From: Mesobacillus selenatarsenatis SF-1
GTDB lineage: Bacteria > Bacillota > Bacilli > Bacillales > Cytobacillaceae
NCBI RefSeq assembly: GCF_000813125.1
Contig: NZ_BASE01000046.1
Span: forward strand, 1-64,000
Length of the DNA: 64,000 nt
Reading direction: 5' to 3'
Position 1 is the first letter of the stretch. Each line of letters begins with the position of its first letter. Below are positions 15,827 through 24,356 of the stretch, in pieces. The translations under genes and the position numbers were made by a program. The notes below the pieces were generated by a model. It searched no databases. It was not told where the DNA came from and was given only the letters and a program-made list of their open reading frames with translations.

Positions 15827-15994
15827 TACTTCACCTTTTTTACCAGTTTTGAAAATGGCAAAATTCATCAGTTTTATGGGCCATTTGGAATAATTCCATT
15901 GTGCGCGACCTAGTATGTTTGTTATGTTAATAAAGGAATATTTAGTATTTTTTTCAAGACAATCATGCGGCGTGGCACTGGGGGAAATGTTTGA

Positions 15995-18235
15995 ATGGGC
16001 AGTGACGGAAAGATACAAAGATACACCGGATTATCTATCATATTTTTTCTTCTGTTCGCGGAGTTAATTGATTGGCTGACTTCATTTTATTTTCCCATAA
16101 GTGAAGGTGTTGGCTATTTGATTGATCTGGCTGTCTCCTTTGTTTTTATCGCATTGGTCTTCCGGGTATTCAAAGCGGTGAAAAATACAGCAGAGGATTT
16201 AGAAGGACATAAAAAGCGACTAAAAAGCATTTTTGATACTCTGGATGTCGCGATCTGGTCACATGATCTGAAAACGGACACATTGCTGATAACCTCTGGT
16301 ATCGAAAAATTATACGGACATTCGTCTGAAGAGTTTTATAATGACAACACGCTCTGGAAAAAAGTCATCCACCCAGAGGATCTGCGCATTTTAGCTGACA
16401 GGGAAGATGGATTATCAAGAGGAGAAGCAGTCACCAGTGTGTATCGAATCATTCGCCCCGATGGAGAAGTGCGCTGGATTCAGGATAGAGGCATTCCCGT
16501 CATTGATGAAAACGGAAATTTTGTTGATTTTACCAGTGTCCTTTTCGACATTACCGACCGGCAGGAAAGTGAAGGGCGCTATCGAAGCCTTGTGGAAATG
16601 TCGCCCGATTTGATTGCTGTATACAGCAGAGGAAAGCTGGATTATATCAATGAAGCCGGATGCAAATTGTTCAAGGCAAAAAGTCCAGAGGAATTAATCG
16701 GACAGCCGATATCCAAGCTTATTCCCCTTGATGTACTGGCTCATATAAAAAATCGTGAATTAACAATAGATGAGGATTTTGAGGAAAAATTGTGGTTCGA
16801 ATTTAAAGCAACACAAATAGACGGACAAAAAATTGATGTCGAAATGTCCGCGATGCCGATTTTATACGAAGGAAGAATGGCTGAACAAATTGTTGGCCGT
16901 GACCTGACGCAGCGCAAGAAGGCGGAAAAAACCATTAAATATATGGCCTATTATGACGTTCTTACCGGACTGCCGAATCGGAATATGGTCAGGAAGCACC
17001 TGAATGCTGCACTATCAAACGGCAACGGGAATCTCGCAGTACTCTTTCTTGATCTCGACCGTTTCAAGATTATCAATGATACGAAAGGCCACCGTGTTGG
17101 CGACCTATTGTTAAAGGTTGTTGCCACCAGGTTGAAAAATGCGGTCAAAGAGCAGGGGCTTGTAACACGCCAGGGCGGTGATGAATTCATCATTGTACTT
17201 AAGGATTTCGGGAAGGAACAAGTCGTTGAAGTCGCAGAAGGAATCCTTAATGAATTTAATGAAGGGATTACCATCGAAGGCCAGGAGTTCTTCGTGACCC
17301 CAAGCATTGGAATCAGCATGGCACCAGAGGATGGTCAGGATGAGGAAACGCTGATCAAGCATGCTGATACGGCGATGTATCTCGCAAAAGATCGCGGGAA
17401 GAACAACTACCAGTTTTATACCGACAAGCTGCACGGACTCTCCTCGCGAAAAATGGAGTTGGAAAATGGCCTTAGAAAAGCGTTGGAGCAAAACCAGCTT
17501 ATGCTCCATTATCAGCCACAGGTAAATCTGGAAACCGGGGAAATCATCGGGGTAGAAGCACTTGTGCGCTGGGTGCATCCTGAGAAAGGCATCATCTCAC
17601 CAGCTGAATTTATCCCTATGGCCGAGGAAACGGGATTGATCGTTCCTCTTGGTAAATGGGTGCTGGAAAAGGCGGCTGCGCAAAACAAAGAATGGCAGGA
17701 GAAAGGCTACAGCCCAATACCGATGTCAGTAAACATATCTGTTCGCCAGCTGCAGGAAGATACTTTCATTGATTGTGTAAAACAGGTAATGTTCGATACT
17801 CAGCTAGCACCAAATTATCTGGATTTTGAAATCACAGAAAGTGTCATGCAGAACAGCGAGAAAACAGCTTTGATTCTGGACCAACTAAAGGAGCTTGGCG
17901 TAACACTCGCGATTGACGATTTTGGAACCGGATATTCATCATTAAGCTTACTGAAGCATTTTCCGATTGATAAAATAAAGATCGACAAATCATTCGTTGA
18001 TGATATCACACAGCATTCCAACCAGGGAGCGATGGTCAAGACGATCATTGACATGGGACACAATCTTAAATTCAGTGTTATTGCAGAAGGTGTAGAGGAA
18101 CAGGAGCAGGTTGAATTTCTGCTTAAAAACGGCTGTGTGGTTGGACAAGGCTATCATTTCAGCAGACCGTTGCCAGTGGAAGCGATTGAAGAATTGTTTA
18201 TGGAAAATAAAAGACGTGGAGGCATTCTGCAGTAG
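15995..18235 (+). CDS. Membrane PAS-PAS-GGDEF-EAL cyclic-di-GMP signalling protein
   Basis: A 746-residue protein with two N-terminal membrane helices (about 10-28 and 42-62), two PAS/PAC units (about 75-190 and 195-312), GGDEF (about 318-480) and EAL (about 490-740). The cyclase motif is intact in RQGGDEFIIVL, but no RxxD inhibitory site precedes it. The EAL domain keeps EALVRW, NISVRQL, EITES, DDFGTGYSSL, KIDKSF and EGVEEQEQ, so it should be an active c-di-GMP phosphodiesterase. Net activity cannot be read from sequence. ATG 15995 follows GGGGGAAATGTTTGA. Monocistronic, probably controlling motility or biofilm transitions. Confidence 0.92.
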   Translation: MGSDGKIQRYTGLSIIFFLLFAELIDWLTSFYFPISEGVGYLIDLAVSFVFIALVFRVFKAVKNTAEDLEGHKKRLKSIFDTLDVAIWSHDLKTDTLLITSGIEKLYGHSSEEFYNDNTLWKKVIHPEDLRILADREDGLSRGEAVTSVYRIIRPDGEVRWIQDRGIPVIDENGNFVDFTSVLFDITDRQESEGRYRSLVEMSPDLIAVYSRGKLDYINEAGCKLFKAKSPEELIGQPISKLIPLDVLAHIKNRELTIDEDFEEKLWFEFKATQIDGQKIDVEMSAMPILYEGRMAEQIVGRDLTQRKKAEKTIKYMAYYDVLTGLPNRNMVRKHLNAALSNGNGNLAVLFLDLDRFKIINDTKGHRVGDLLLKVVATRLKNAVKEQGLVTRQGGDEFIIVLKDFGKEQVVEVAEGILNEFNEGITIEGQEFFVTPSIGISMAPEDGQDEETLIKHADTAMYLAKDRGKNNYQFYTDKLHGLSSRKMELENGLRKALEQNQLMLHYQPQVNLETGEIIGVEALVRWVHPEKGIISPAEFIPMAEETGLIVPLGKWVLEKAAAQNKEWQEKGYSPIPMSVNISVRQLQEDTFIDCVKQVMFDTQLAPNYLDFEITESVMQNSEKTALILDQLKELGVTLAIDDFGTGYSSLSLLKHFPIDKIKIDKSFVDDITQHSNQGAMVKTIIDMGHNLKFSVIAEGVEEQEQVEFLLKNGCVVGQGYHFSRPLPVEAIEELFMENKRRGGILQ

Positions 18236-18366
18236 CAGAGTGTCTTTATTTTTAACACCAGGAAGGGACTTGTTTTCAAAAAGATTGTAAATAATAATCT
18301 GGATGTTTAACAGAAGAAAGTTTAGGCTATTACACTTTCGTATACTAAAGAAGGAGGATTACATCA

Positions 18367-19491
18367 ATGAATGAAAAGTATAAACCATTATTTAATTCAT
18401 TTACGTTCCCTAATGGTATTAACCTGAAAAATAGACTTGTCATGGCGCCGATGACCAATTTTTCGTCGAATGAGGATGGAACCGTAACGGACGCAGAGGT
18501 AGAATATTACGCACGCCGTTCGAATGGCGTAAGCATGGTTATTACTGCGTGTACATATGTAACCCGCAATGGAAAAGGGTTTCATGGAGAATTCGGTGCC
18601 GATAGTGATGAAATGATCCCAAGCCTAAGGAAGCTGGCATCTGCGATAAAAGCTGAAGGTGCTAAAGCGGTACTGCAAATTTTTCATGGTGGCCGTGAGT
18701 GTCCACCCGAGCTTGTGCCAAACGGAGATATTGTCAGTGCGAGCGATGTTCAATCAGAACGCAACAGCGCGAAAGCACCACGAGCATTGACTGGAGAAGA
18801 AGTGGAAGAGATCATTGCTGCGTTTGGGGAGACCACCCGGAGAGCGGTTGAAGCAGGCTTTGATGGTGTAGAGATTCATGGAGCCAACGGCTATTTGATT
18901 CAGCAATTCTTTTCGCCACATTCAAACAAGCGTGATGATCAATGGGGAGGGTCGCTGGAGAAAAGGATGGCATTCCCGCTGGCGGTTGTGGATGAGGTGA
19001 AAAGAGTAACCGCAAAGCACGCAAAGGACCCGTTTATCGTCGGATACAGATTCTCGCCAGAAGAACCTGAGGAGCCGGGGATAACAATGGCTGACACATT
19101 GGAACTAATTGATGCCCTGGCTGAAAAAGACTTAGATTAGTTGCATGTTTCGTTAAATGATTTCTGGTCAAAGCCAAGAAGGGGTGTCGATGATGACCGT
19201 TCAAGGATGGAAATCATCCAAGAGCGCGTGGGAAGCAAAGTTCCTGTCATAGGTGTCGGCTCACTTTACAGCGCAGAAGATGTTATGAAGGCATTTGAAA
19301 CAGGAGTGCCCTTGCTCGCGTTAGGCCGCGAACTCATCATGGACCCAGACTTTGTCGAAAAGGTTGAAACTGGCCGTGAAAATGAAATCGAAACAAAGAT
19401 CGATACAGGTGCACAGGCCCGGCTTGTCGTTCCGGATCCATTATGGCAGGCAATCGTAAATACACCAGGCTGGTTTCCAGGCGTTCAATAA
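18367..19491 (+). pseudogene. NADH-dependent flavin oxidoreductase (Old Yellow Enzyme family), interrupted by one in-frame TAG
   Basis: The reading frame encodes a full OYE-family FMN oxidoreductase of about 374 residues, start ATG 18367 behind AAGGAGG. It shows KNRLVMAPMTNFSS, VLQIFHGGREC, GFDGVEIHGANGYLIQQFFSPHSNKRDDQWGGSLEKR and, after the break, VPVIGVGSL and ALGRELIMDPDF. TAG at 19138-19140 falls in ...EKDLD*LHVSLNDF; relatives have Tyr there (DYLHVSL), so TAT or TAC to TAG explains it. The frame continues unshifted to TAA at 19489. The first part alone would lack the last third of the barrel and part of the FMN site. Either a recent pseudogene, a sequencing error or read-through. Confidence 0.85.
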
Positions 19492-19503
19492 TAAATTTGC
19501 TGA

Positions 19504-19538
19504 AAAAAGAACCAAAGTTGCTGCTTTGGTTCTTTTTA
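19504..19538 (+). terminator. Rho-independent terminator of the OYE gene
   Basis: AAAGAACCAAAG / CTTTGGTTCTTT stem with a six-base loop, then T-rich sequence, 12 bp past the stop. Confidence 0.85.
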
Positions 19539-19576
19539 TCGTTCATTTTAGATGAAAATCCTTTAGCAGAAGCAAC

Positions 19577-19712
19577 TTATTGGCGAAAATTCGATTTTAT
19601 TGGCGATATTTTAATTTTATTGGCGAAAAAATGAATTTATTGGCGGAGTTCACAGGTTTATTGGCGATTTTATGATTTTATTGGCGAACTGGAAATTATC
19701 CTCGATTTTTTC
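19577..19712. repeat. TTATTGGCG box array, copy 1
   Basis: Six TTATTGGCG boxes start at 19577, 19597, 19617, 19637, 19658 and 19678, a spacing of 20-21 bp. The fourth box is followed by GAGTTCACAGGT. The last box runs into GAACTGGAAATT, then GATTTTTTCCAT, an imperfect version of the terminal hairpin seen in the other copies. It lies between the OYE terminator and the leucine dehydrogenase promoter and has no coding potential of its own. Confidence 0.9.
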
Positions 19713-19769
19713 CATTTGAATTGCCATAGAAGTGTAAGATATATCACCGTAAGCAGCAGTTTAAGTCTT

Positions 19770-19797
19770 TATAATGAAAATATGTAAGGGCTTACAT
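19770..19797 (+). promoter_or_regulatory. Promoter -10 and cre-like operator of the leucine dehydrogenase/ptb/buk operon
   Basis: TATAAT at 19770-19775 is a good sigma-A -10, though the -35 is weak. The perfect palindrome ATGTAAGGGCTTACAT (19782-19797) begins six bases after it, around the expected transcription start. It matches the CcpA site WTGNAANCGNWNNCAW at 15 of 16 positions, the miss being the central C. Repression by CcpA is likely by position; another regulator binding the palindrome is possible. Confidence 0.5.
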
Positions 19798-19861
19798 TAA
19801 TTTGTTGATCTGGAAACTACCTATACTGACGCAGCTTTGCCAGGTTCGATTACGGGAGGGG

Positions 19862-20968
19862 ATGTTTGTGTTGCTAACGGAAGAACAGAAAATGGTGCTG
19901 GATATTTTTGAAGAAATGAAAAACGAGGGGCATGAACAAGTGATCTTCAACTATGACAAGGCAACTGGATTGAAGTCGATTGTCGCCATCCACGATACGA
20001 CGCTTGGTCCGGCGCTAGGGGGGTGCCGGATGTGGGATTATGAATCGACTGGAGAAGCGCTTCGAGATGTTCTGCGCCTTTCGAAAGGGATGACTTATAA
20101 ATGCGGCGTTTCGGGTGTGACTTATGGAGGCGGGAAAGCGGTTATTATCGGTGATCCCAAGTCGGAAAAATCGGATGAGCTTTTCCAGGCTTTCGGCTCA
20201 TTCATTGAAACATTAAAGGGCCGCTTTTACACAGGAACGGATGTCGGTACGGTTGGCATGGATTTCGTATCTGCATCAAAGCAAACATCGTATCTTGTCG
20301 GCTTGCCTGAAGAATATGGAGGCAGCGGGAATTCTGCTGTTATTACTGCCTTTGGTGTGTGGAAGGCAATCAAAGCAACTGCAAAAGAGATTTTTGGAAC
20401 GGACTCACTTAAGGACCGGCAAATTGCCGTTCAAGGTCTTGGAAAGGTAGGCCGCTTTCTGGTAGGGCACCTTCATGAAGAAGGAGCGAAGCTGATTGTC
20501 ACTGATATTTTTGAAGAGAATGTAATAGAAGTTAGAGAGCAATACCCAGATATCGAAACAGTTGAACCACTTGATATTTACAGCGTAGAATGCGACATTT
20601 TTTCACCAAATGCTTTGGGCGCAGTTATCAATGACATCACGATCCCAAAACTTAATTGCCTCGGAGTTGCCGGAGCAGCGAATAATGTTCTGGCAGAAGA
20701 ACGCCACGGCGACATGCTGCACCAGAAAGGCATCCTATATGCTCCGGACTATGTGGCCAATGCGGGCGGCTTGATCCAGGTGGCAGATGAACTTCACGAT
20801 TACAGCAAGGATCGGGCGTTCAAGAATGCGAGCATGATCTATGATATTCTCGGAAAAATCTACAAAATCTCCAAAACTCATGATATACCAACGTATAAAG
20901 CCGCAAATATATTAGTAGAAGAGAAGATTGAAAAAATCAGCAGAATCCAGAGCAAGTATACAGGTTAA
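19862..20968 (+). CDS. Leucine/branched-chain amino acid dehydrogenase family protein
   Basis: A 368-residue Glu/Leu/Phe/Val dehydrogenase that oxidatively deaminates an amino acid with NAD. It shows AIHDTTLGPALGGCRMWDY and GVTYGGGKAVIIGDP, with the catalytic Lys in the substrate domain. A Rossmann domain follows (IAVQGLGKVGRFLVGHL) together with YAPDYVANAGGLIQVADEL. ATG 19862 has GGGAGGGG directly upstream. It leads an operon with ptb and buk, which supports branched-chain substrates. It is more divergent than a typical B. subtilis Bcd, so exact substrate is unsure. Confidence 0.87.
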   Translation: MFVLLTEEQKMVLDIFEEMKNEGHEQVIFNYDKATGLKSIVAIHDTTLGPALGGCRMWDYESTGEALRDVLRLSKGMTYKCGVSGVTYGGGKAVIIGDPKSEKSDELFQAFGSFIETLKGRFYTGTDVGTVGMDFVSASKQTSYLVGLPEEYGGSGNSAVITAFGVWKAIKATAKEIFGTDSLKDRQIAVQGLGKVGRFLVGHLHEEGAKLIVTDIFEENVIEVREQYPDIETVEPLDIYSVECDIFSPNALGAVINDITIPKLNCLGVAGAANNVLAEERHGDMLHQKGILYAPDYVANAGGLIQVADELHDYSKDRAFKNASMIYDILGKIYKISKTHDIPTYKAANILVEEKIEKISRIQSKYTG

Positions 20969-20987
20969 GCAACAGGAGGTGAGAAGC

Positions 20988-21914
20988 ATGCGCTATAAAA
21001 GCTTTAAAAATGTCATTGATGCTGCACGAACAAGACCGCCCGTAAAAATGAGCATCGCAGCTGCACACGACCGAGATGTGCTTGAAGCTGTTAAAGTGGC
21101 TGTGGAACTCGGAATCATTGAACCTTATCTAGTCGGCGACCCGCAAAAAATCTTTGAGCTGGCAAGGGAACTCGACTTTTCTGTTGAGGAATATCCTGTT
21201 TATCCGGCCTATACTGAAAATGAAAATGCGTTTATTGCTGCCAAACTGGCAAGCGATGCTCAGGTGCAGGCAATCATGAAAGGCTTCGTGAATAGCACAC
21301 CATTTTTAAAAGGGGTGCTTCATAAGGAGCTCAATTTAAAAACTGGCTCTGTTATCAGCCATATCTCCGTGTTCGACATCCCGGGTGCTGATCAGCTTAT
21401 TAGTATGAGTGATGGCGGTATTAATATAGCCCCAGATTTTCAGCAGAAGAAGCAAATCATCCTGAATGGTGTCGAGTTCCTCGACAGAATTGGAGTGGAC
21501 CGGCCGCGGGTAGCGATTTTAGCAGCGAACGAACGAGTCAGCGAGAAGATGCCAGTGACCGTGGAAGCCGACCATCTGGCCATGCTAATTAAAAATGAAT
21601 CGAGTAAGCCTATTTTGATAGAAGGACCGCTTCCGCTGGACCTCGCCATCAGCAGGGGATCTCTTCTGCATAAAGGACTGGAAAGCGAGCTTGAGGGAGC
21701 AGCCGATCTGCTCATTGTCCCAACAATTGAGGCAGGAAACTTCCTTGGCAAGGCGATCACTTATTTTGCCAAGGGGACGATGGCAGGAATCGTGCTGGGT
21801 GCGAAAGTACCGCTCGTATTAAACTCCCGGTCAGATACAGCAGAGGCAAAATTGGCTTCGATTGCACTGGCCGTCGTTGCGGCATCCAATACAACGGTCA
21901 GCGTTGGAAGATAG
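20988..21914 (+). CDS. ptb: Phosphate butyryltransferase
   Basis: A 308-residue phosphate acyltransferase that converts butyryl- or branched-chain acyl-CoA to the acyl phosphate. It has PVKMSIAAAHDRDVLEAV at the start, MKGFVNSTPFLKGVL in the substrate loop, and ADLLIVPTIEAGNFLGKAITYFAKGTMAGIVLGAKVPLVL, the conserved PTA/PTB block. ATG 20988 follows CAGGAGGTGAGAAGC. It sits between the dehydrogenase and buk in one operon, as in the Bacillus bkd region. Confidence 0.93.
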   Translation: MRYKSFKNVIDAARTRPPVKMSIAAAHDRDVLEAVKVAVELGIIEPYLVGDPQKIFELARELDFSVEEYPVYPAYTENENAFIAAKLASDAQVQAIMKGFVNSTPFLKGVLHKELNLKTGSVISHISVFDIPGADQLISMSDGGINIAPDFQQKKQIILNGVEFLDRIGVDRPRVAILAANERVSEKMPVTVEADHLAMLIKNESSKPILIEGPLPLDLAISRGSLLHKGLESELEGAADLLIVPTIEAGNFLGKAITYFAKGTMAGIVLGAKVPLVLNSRSDTAEAKLASIALAVVAASNTTVSVGR

Positions 21915-21921
21915 GAGAGTT

Positions 21922-22983
21922 ATGATGAAAATCCTTGCAATAAATCCAGGTTCCACTTCTACCAAGCTAGCAGTTTATGAAGGCGAAAAATTACTTTTTG
22001 ATGAAACCATCCGACATGCTGATGCTGAAATCATGAAGCTGCCAGAACTGGCCGACCAGCTGCCATACAGGCTTGCGTCCATTATGGAGGCTTTACGATT
22101 GAAGGAATTCAAGCCTTCAGAGCTCGACGCGGTCGTTGGCCGGGGCGGCATGCTAAAGCCAATGGACAGTGGAACGTATTTTGTAGATAACCATCTGCTA
22201 GATGATGCACGCTCAGGGAAATATGGCAATCATGCATCGAACCTGGGATCCATTATCGCAGCGGAGATAGCTGGAACTCATCAAATACCTGCCTATATAG
22301 TTGACCCAGTATGTGTCGATGAACTGATGGCTGAAGCAAGGATCTCCGGTCTGGCTGATATAGAAAGGAAAAGCCATGTCCACGCTCTCAATATCAAGGC
22401 CGTTTCCCGGAAAATTGCAGCGGAAATCGCGAAGGATTTGGGTGATACAAACTTTGTTGTGGCTCATCTAGGCGGCGGCATTTCAGTCGCTGCGCTGCGC
22501 AATGGCCGGATCATAGATGTCAATAATGCCGAAAATGAGGGGCCGTTCTCTCCTGAAAGAGCGGGCGGCCTGCCGGCAAAACAGCTCGTCCAGCTTTGTT
22601 TTTCAGGGAAATATCCCGAAAAGGAATTGCTTCAGAGGATGACAAAGCAAGGTGGGGTGTTTTCCTATCTGGGCACCAAAAATCTCATGGAAGTAGAGAA
22701 GCGAGCTGTTGATGGTGACTCGGAGGCCGGCCTTATTATAAATGCAATGTTACATCAGGTCGGGAAAGAGATTGGTGCGATGGCCACGGTACTTGAAGGG
22801 AAGATCGACGGAATCATTCTTACCGGGGGAATCGCCCATTCAGATATGATTACGGGTTTGATTCAGGAGAAAATCAGTTTTCTAGGAAAAGTTTTCGTGC
22901 TGCCTGGTGAAGCGGAAATGGAAGCACTGGCTGCCGGAGCTTTCAGAGTGATGAACGGACAGGAAAAAGCGAAAACCTATTAA
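21922..22983 (+). CDS. buk: Butyrate (branched-chain fatty acid) kinase
   Basis: A 353-residue acetokinase-family enzyme that makes ATP from acyl phosphate and ADP. The N-terminal phosphate motif is ILAINPGSTSTKLAVYEGE. VVAHLGGGISVAALRNGRIIDVNNA and DGIILTGGIAHSDMIT are the ATPase-fold signatures. Two adjacent ATGs (21922, 21925) follow AGGAGAGTT. It ends the operon, so a branched-chain amino acid could give energy through keto acid, acyl-CoA and acyl phosphate; the keto-acid dehydrogenase genes are not in this window. Confidence 0.94.
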   Translation: MMKILAINPGSTSTKLAVYEGEKLLFDETIRHADAEIMKLPELADQLPYRLASIMEALRLKEFKPSELDAVVGRGGMLKPMDSGTYFVDNHLLDDARSGKYGNHASNLGSIIAAEIAGTHQIPAYIVDPVCVDELMAEARISGLADIERKSHVHALNIKAVSRKIAAEIAKDLGDTNFVVAHLGGGISVAALRNGRIIDVNNAENEGPFSPERAGGLPAKQLVQLCFSGKYPEKELLQRMTKQGGVFSYLGTKNLMEVEKRAVDGDSEAGLIINAMLHQVGKEIGAMATVLEGKIDGIILTGGIAHSDMITGLIQEKISFLGKVFVLPGEAEMEALAAGAFRVMNGQEKAKTY

Positions 22984-23042
22984 AAAGTGCCTGAGCCTAT
23001 GTGTCTTGCGAGGACACATAAAGGCTCAGGCACTTTTTTTTG
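22983..23042 (+). terminator. Strong Rho-independent terminator of the ptb-buk operon
   Basis: Long stem-loop with AAAGTGCCTGAGCCT / AGGCTCAGGCACTTT as outer arms and ATGTGTC / GACACAT as inner arms, then T8. Confidence 0.92.
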
Positions 23043-23107
23043 TTTAGAATGATAATTTTATTCTGGAAATAGCATTTAAAAACAGGGTTTTACTCAAGTA
23101 AATAGAC

Positions 23108-23213
23108 TTATTGCTATAAAAACAAAAGTCTAATAGAAAGTAAATAAAGAAATTTATTCGCAAAAAACAGCCTCTTATTAGCAAACTGGAAGTTATCGCT
23201 GGTTTTTTCCAGC
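23108..23213. repeat. TTATTGGCG box array, decayed copy
   Basis: Weak box matches TTATTGCTA (23108) and TTATTCGCA (about 23154) are followed by a clear terminal module from 23175: TTATTAGCAAACTGGAAGTT, then CGCTGGTTTTTTCCAG. Order and spacing match the terminal part of the other copies. The terminal module overlaps the last codons and stop of panE on the minus strand. Confidence 0.65.
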
Positions 23214-24131
23214 CGCAAGTCCACTCTCGTAGATCTTCACATTTGCATAGATGCCAGAAAGAACCGGTGCCATCAATTCCAACTTTTCAGCATTCTCCAA
23301 CAAGTAACCAAATAGGTGATCAGCTTCTGTCAGCAGTGATTTTTCCATATCGCGCTGCAGGGAGGATTTCATTCCATGACCGATTTCCTTCAATCTTCCC
23401 AGTGTGGTCTCCATAGCTCCTTCTGCTAGCGTTGCACCGATTGTCTCCATGATTGCCGCAGTTTCATGAACCAGGTTCTCGATTGTTTTCCAGCCATGCT
23501 CCTGATCCCGAATTGGACCGATTGGCGACCTGAAGAGGGAGGTGATGCCGCTAAGTGATGTGATGAATAAGTATTTGTGCCACATCTCCTGGTCAATTTT
23601 TTCAGAAAGGCGTAAGCTTGCTTTCGTTCCGATGAATGTTTCTTCAAGCTTCAAGATTCGTTCCGTTTTTACACCATTCCGTTCACCGAAGACGAAATCA
23701 TGAATGGGGCTGGTGTGAACGATTTTTCCATCTTGAGTAAGGGTAGTTTCGATAAAGCATAGGCCACCAATTACCTTTTCAGGTCCGAAGGCTTCAGTAA
23801 GCACATCAAGATGCGCAATTCCGTTCAGTAATGGCAGGACCATCGTCTTATCTTCAACGTAAGGCTTGATATCCTCAATGGCACTCTCCAGATGATAGGC
23901 CTTGGTAGAAACAAGAACTACGTCAAATGGTTCCACATTTTCCCCTGCCAAAACAGTCTTAGGTTCTGTAAAGTGCATATCCCCATGAATGCTTTCCACC
24001 ACCAACCCATTTTCACGAAGCTGCTGCTGGCGCTTTTCACGGACCAAAAATGTGACATCTTCTCCTTTTTCCAAAAGGCGGCCGCCGAAGTAACCGCCAA
24101 TTGCTCCTGCTCCCACGATTAATATTTTCAT
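23193..24131 (-). CDS. panE: 2-dehydropantoate 2-reductase family protein
   Basis: A 312-residue NADPH-dependent ketopantoate reductase (PanE/ApbA family), pantothenate synthesis. MKILIVGAGAIGGYFGGRLLEKGEDVTFLVR is the Rossmann GxGxxG motif. VLVSTKAYHLESAI and LLNGIAHLDVL contain the expected catalytic-region Lys and Asn. ATG 24131 is chosen, nine bases from AGGAGG and matching the family start; TTG and ATG codons at 24140 and 24137 are too close to the ribosome site. Bacillaceae often carry several paralogues, so the reaction is likely but not certain. Its last residues (AGKNQR) and stop lie inside the decayed repeat copy. Confidence 0.88.
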   Translation of the reverse strand: MKILIVGAGAIGGYFGGRLLEKGEDVTFLVREKRQQQLRENGLVVESIHGDMHFTEPKTVLAGENVEPFDVVLVSTKAYHLESAIEDIKPYVEDKTMVLPLLNGIAHLDVLTEAFGPEKVIGGLCFIETTLTQDGKIVHTSPIHDFVFGERNGVKTERILKLEETFIGTKASLRLSEKIDQEMWHKYLFITSLSGITSLFRSPIGPIRDQEHGWKTIENLVHETAAIMETIGATLAEGAMETTLGRLKEIGHGMKSSLQRDMEKSLLTEADHLFGYLLENAEKLELMAPVLSGIYANVKIYESGLAAGKNQR

Positions 24132-24201
24132 ATCCATCAACCTCCTAGACTATGTAAAAGTGCACGCCTGGAATCAAGCGTGCACAATCCTTGTCTTATT
24201 G

Positions 24202-24354
24202 TTATACGAGAAAGGCTGCGAGCAGCCCTCCTGCAGTAATGAAAACAATGATGATTTTTGCGAAAAGGGGAAGCTGCTCTTTCCCTTTGTCATTAACTTG
24301 TGCTTCTTTCTCATTGACCGATTTGCGGTATTCCGGACTGCAGCATCCGCTCAT
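24202..24354 (-). CDS. Small membrane protein encoded with cstA (50 aa)
   Basis: ATG 24354 begins two bases after the cstA stop, with AAGGTGG just upstream, so translation is coupled. The protein begins MSGCCSPEYRKSVNEKE, a cytosolic Cys-pair segment, and ends in one hydrophobic helix (LFAKIIIVFITAGGLLAAFLV). Small partner proteins accompany CstA-family transporters in other bacteria, but this sequence is not the YbdD type I know from enterobacteria. Likely an accessory or stability factor for CstA; that is inference from position. Confidence 0.7.
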   Translation of the reverse strand: MSGCCSPEYRKSVNEKEAQVNDKGKEQLPLFAKIIIVFITAGGLLAAFLV

Positions 24355-24356
24355 CG

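Noticed and set aside
18367-19491. Two separate genes or a recoded amino acid at TAG
   Set aside because: The second part has no start codon or ribosome site suited to independent expression, and no Pyl system is in the window. One nonsense change in a single gene is the simpler reading.
19577-19712. ORFs running through the TTATTGGCG arrays (for example peptides with repeated LLANW or IGEN)
   Set aside because: They arise from the repeat itself, differ in frame between copies, and have no ribosome site.
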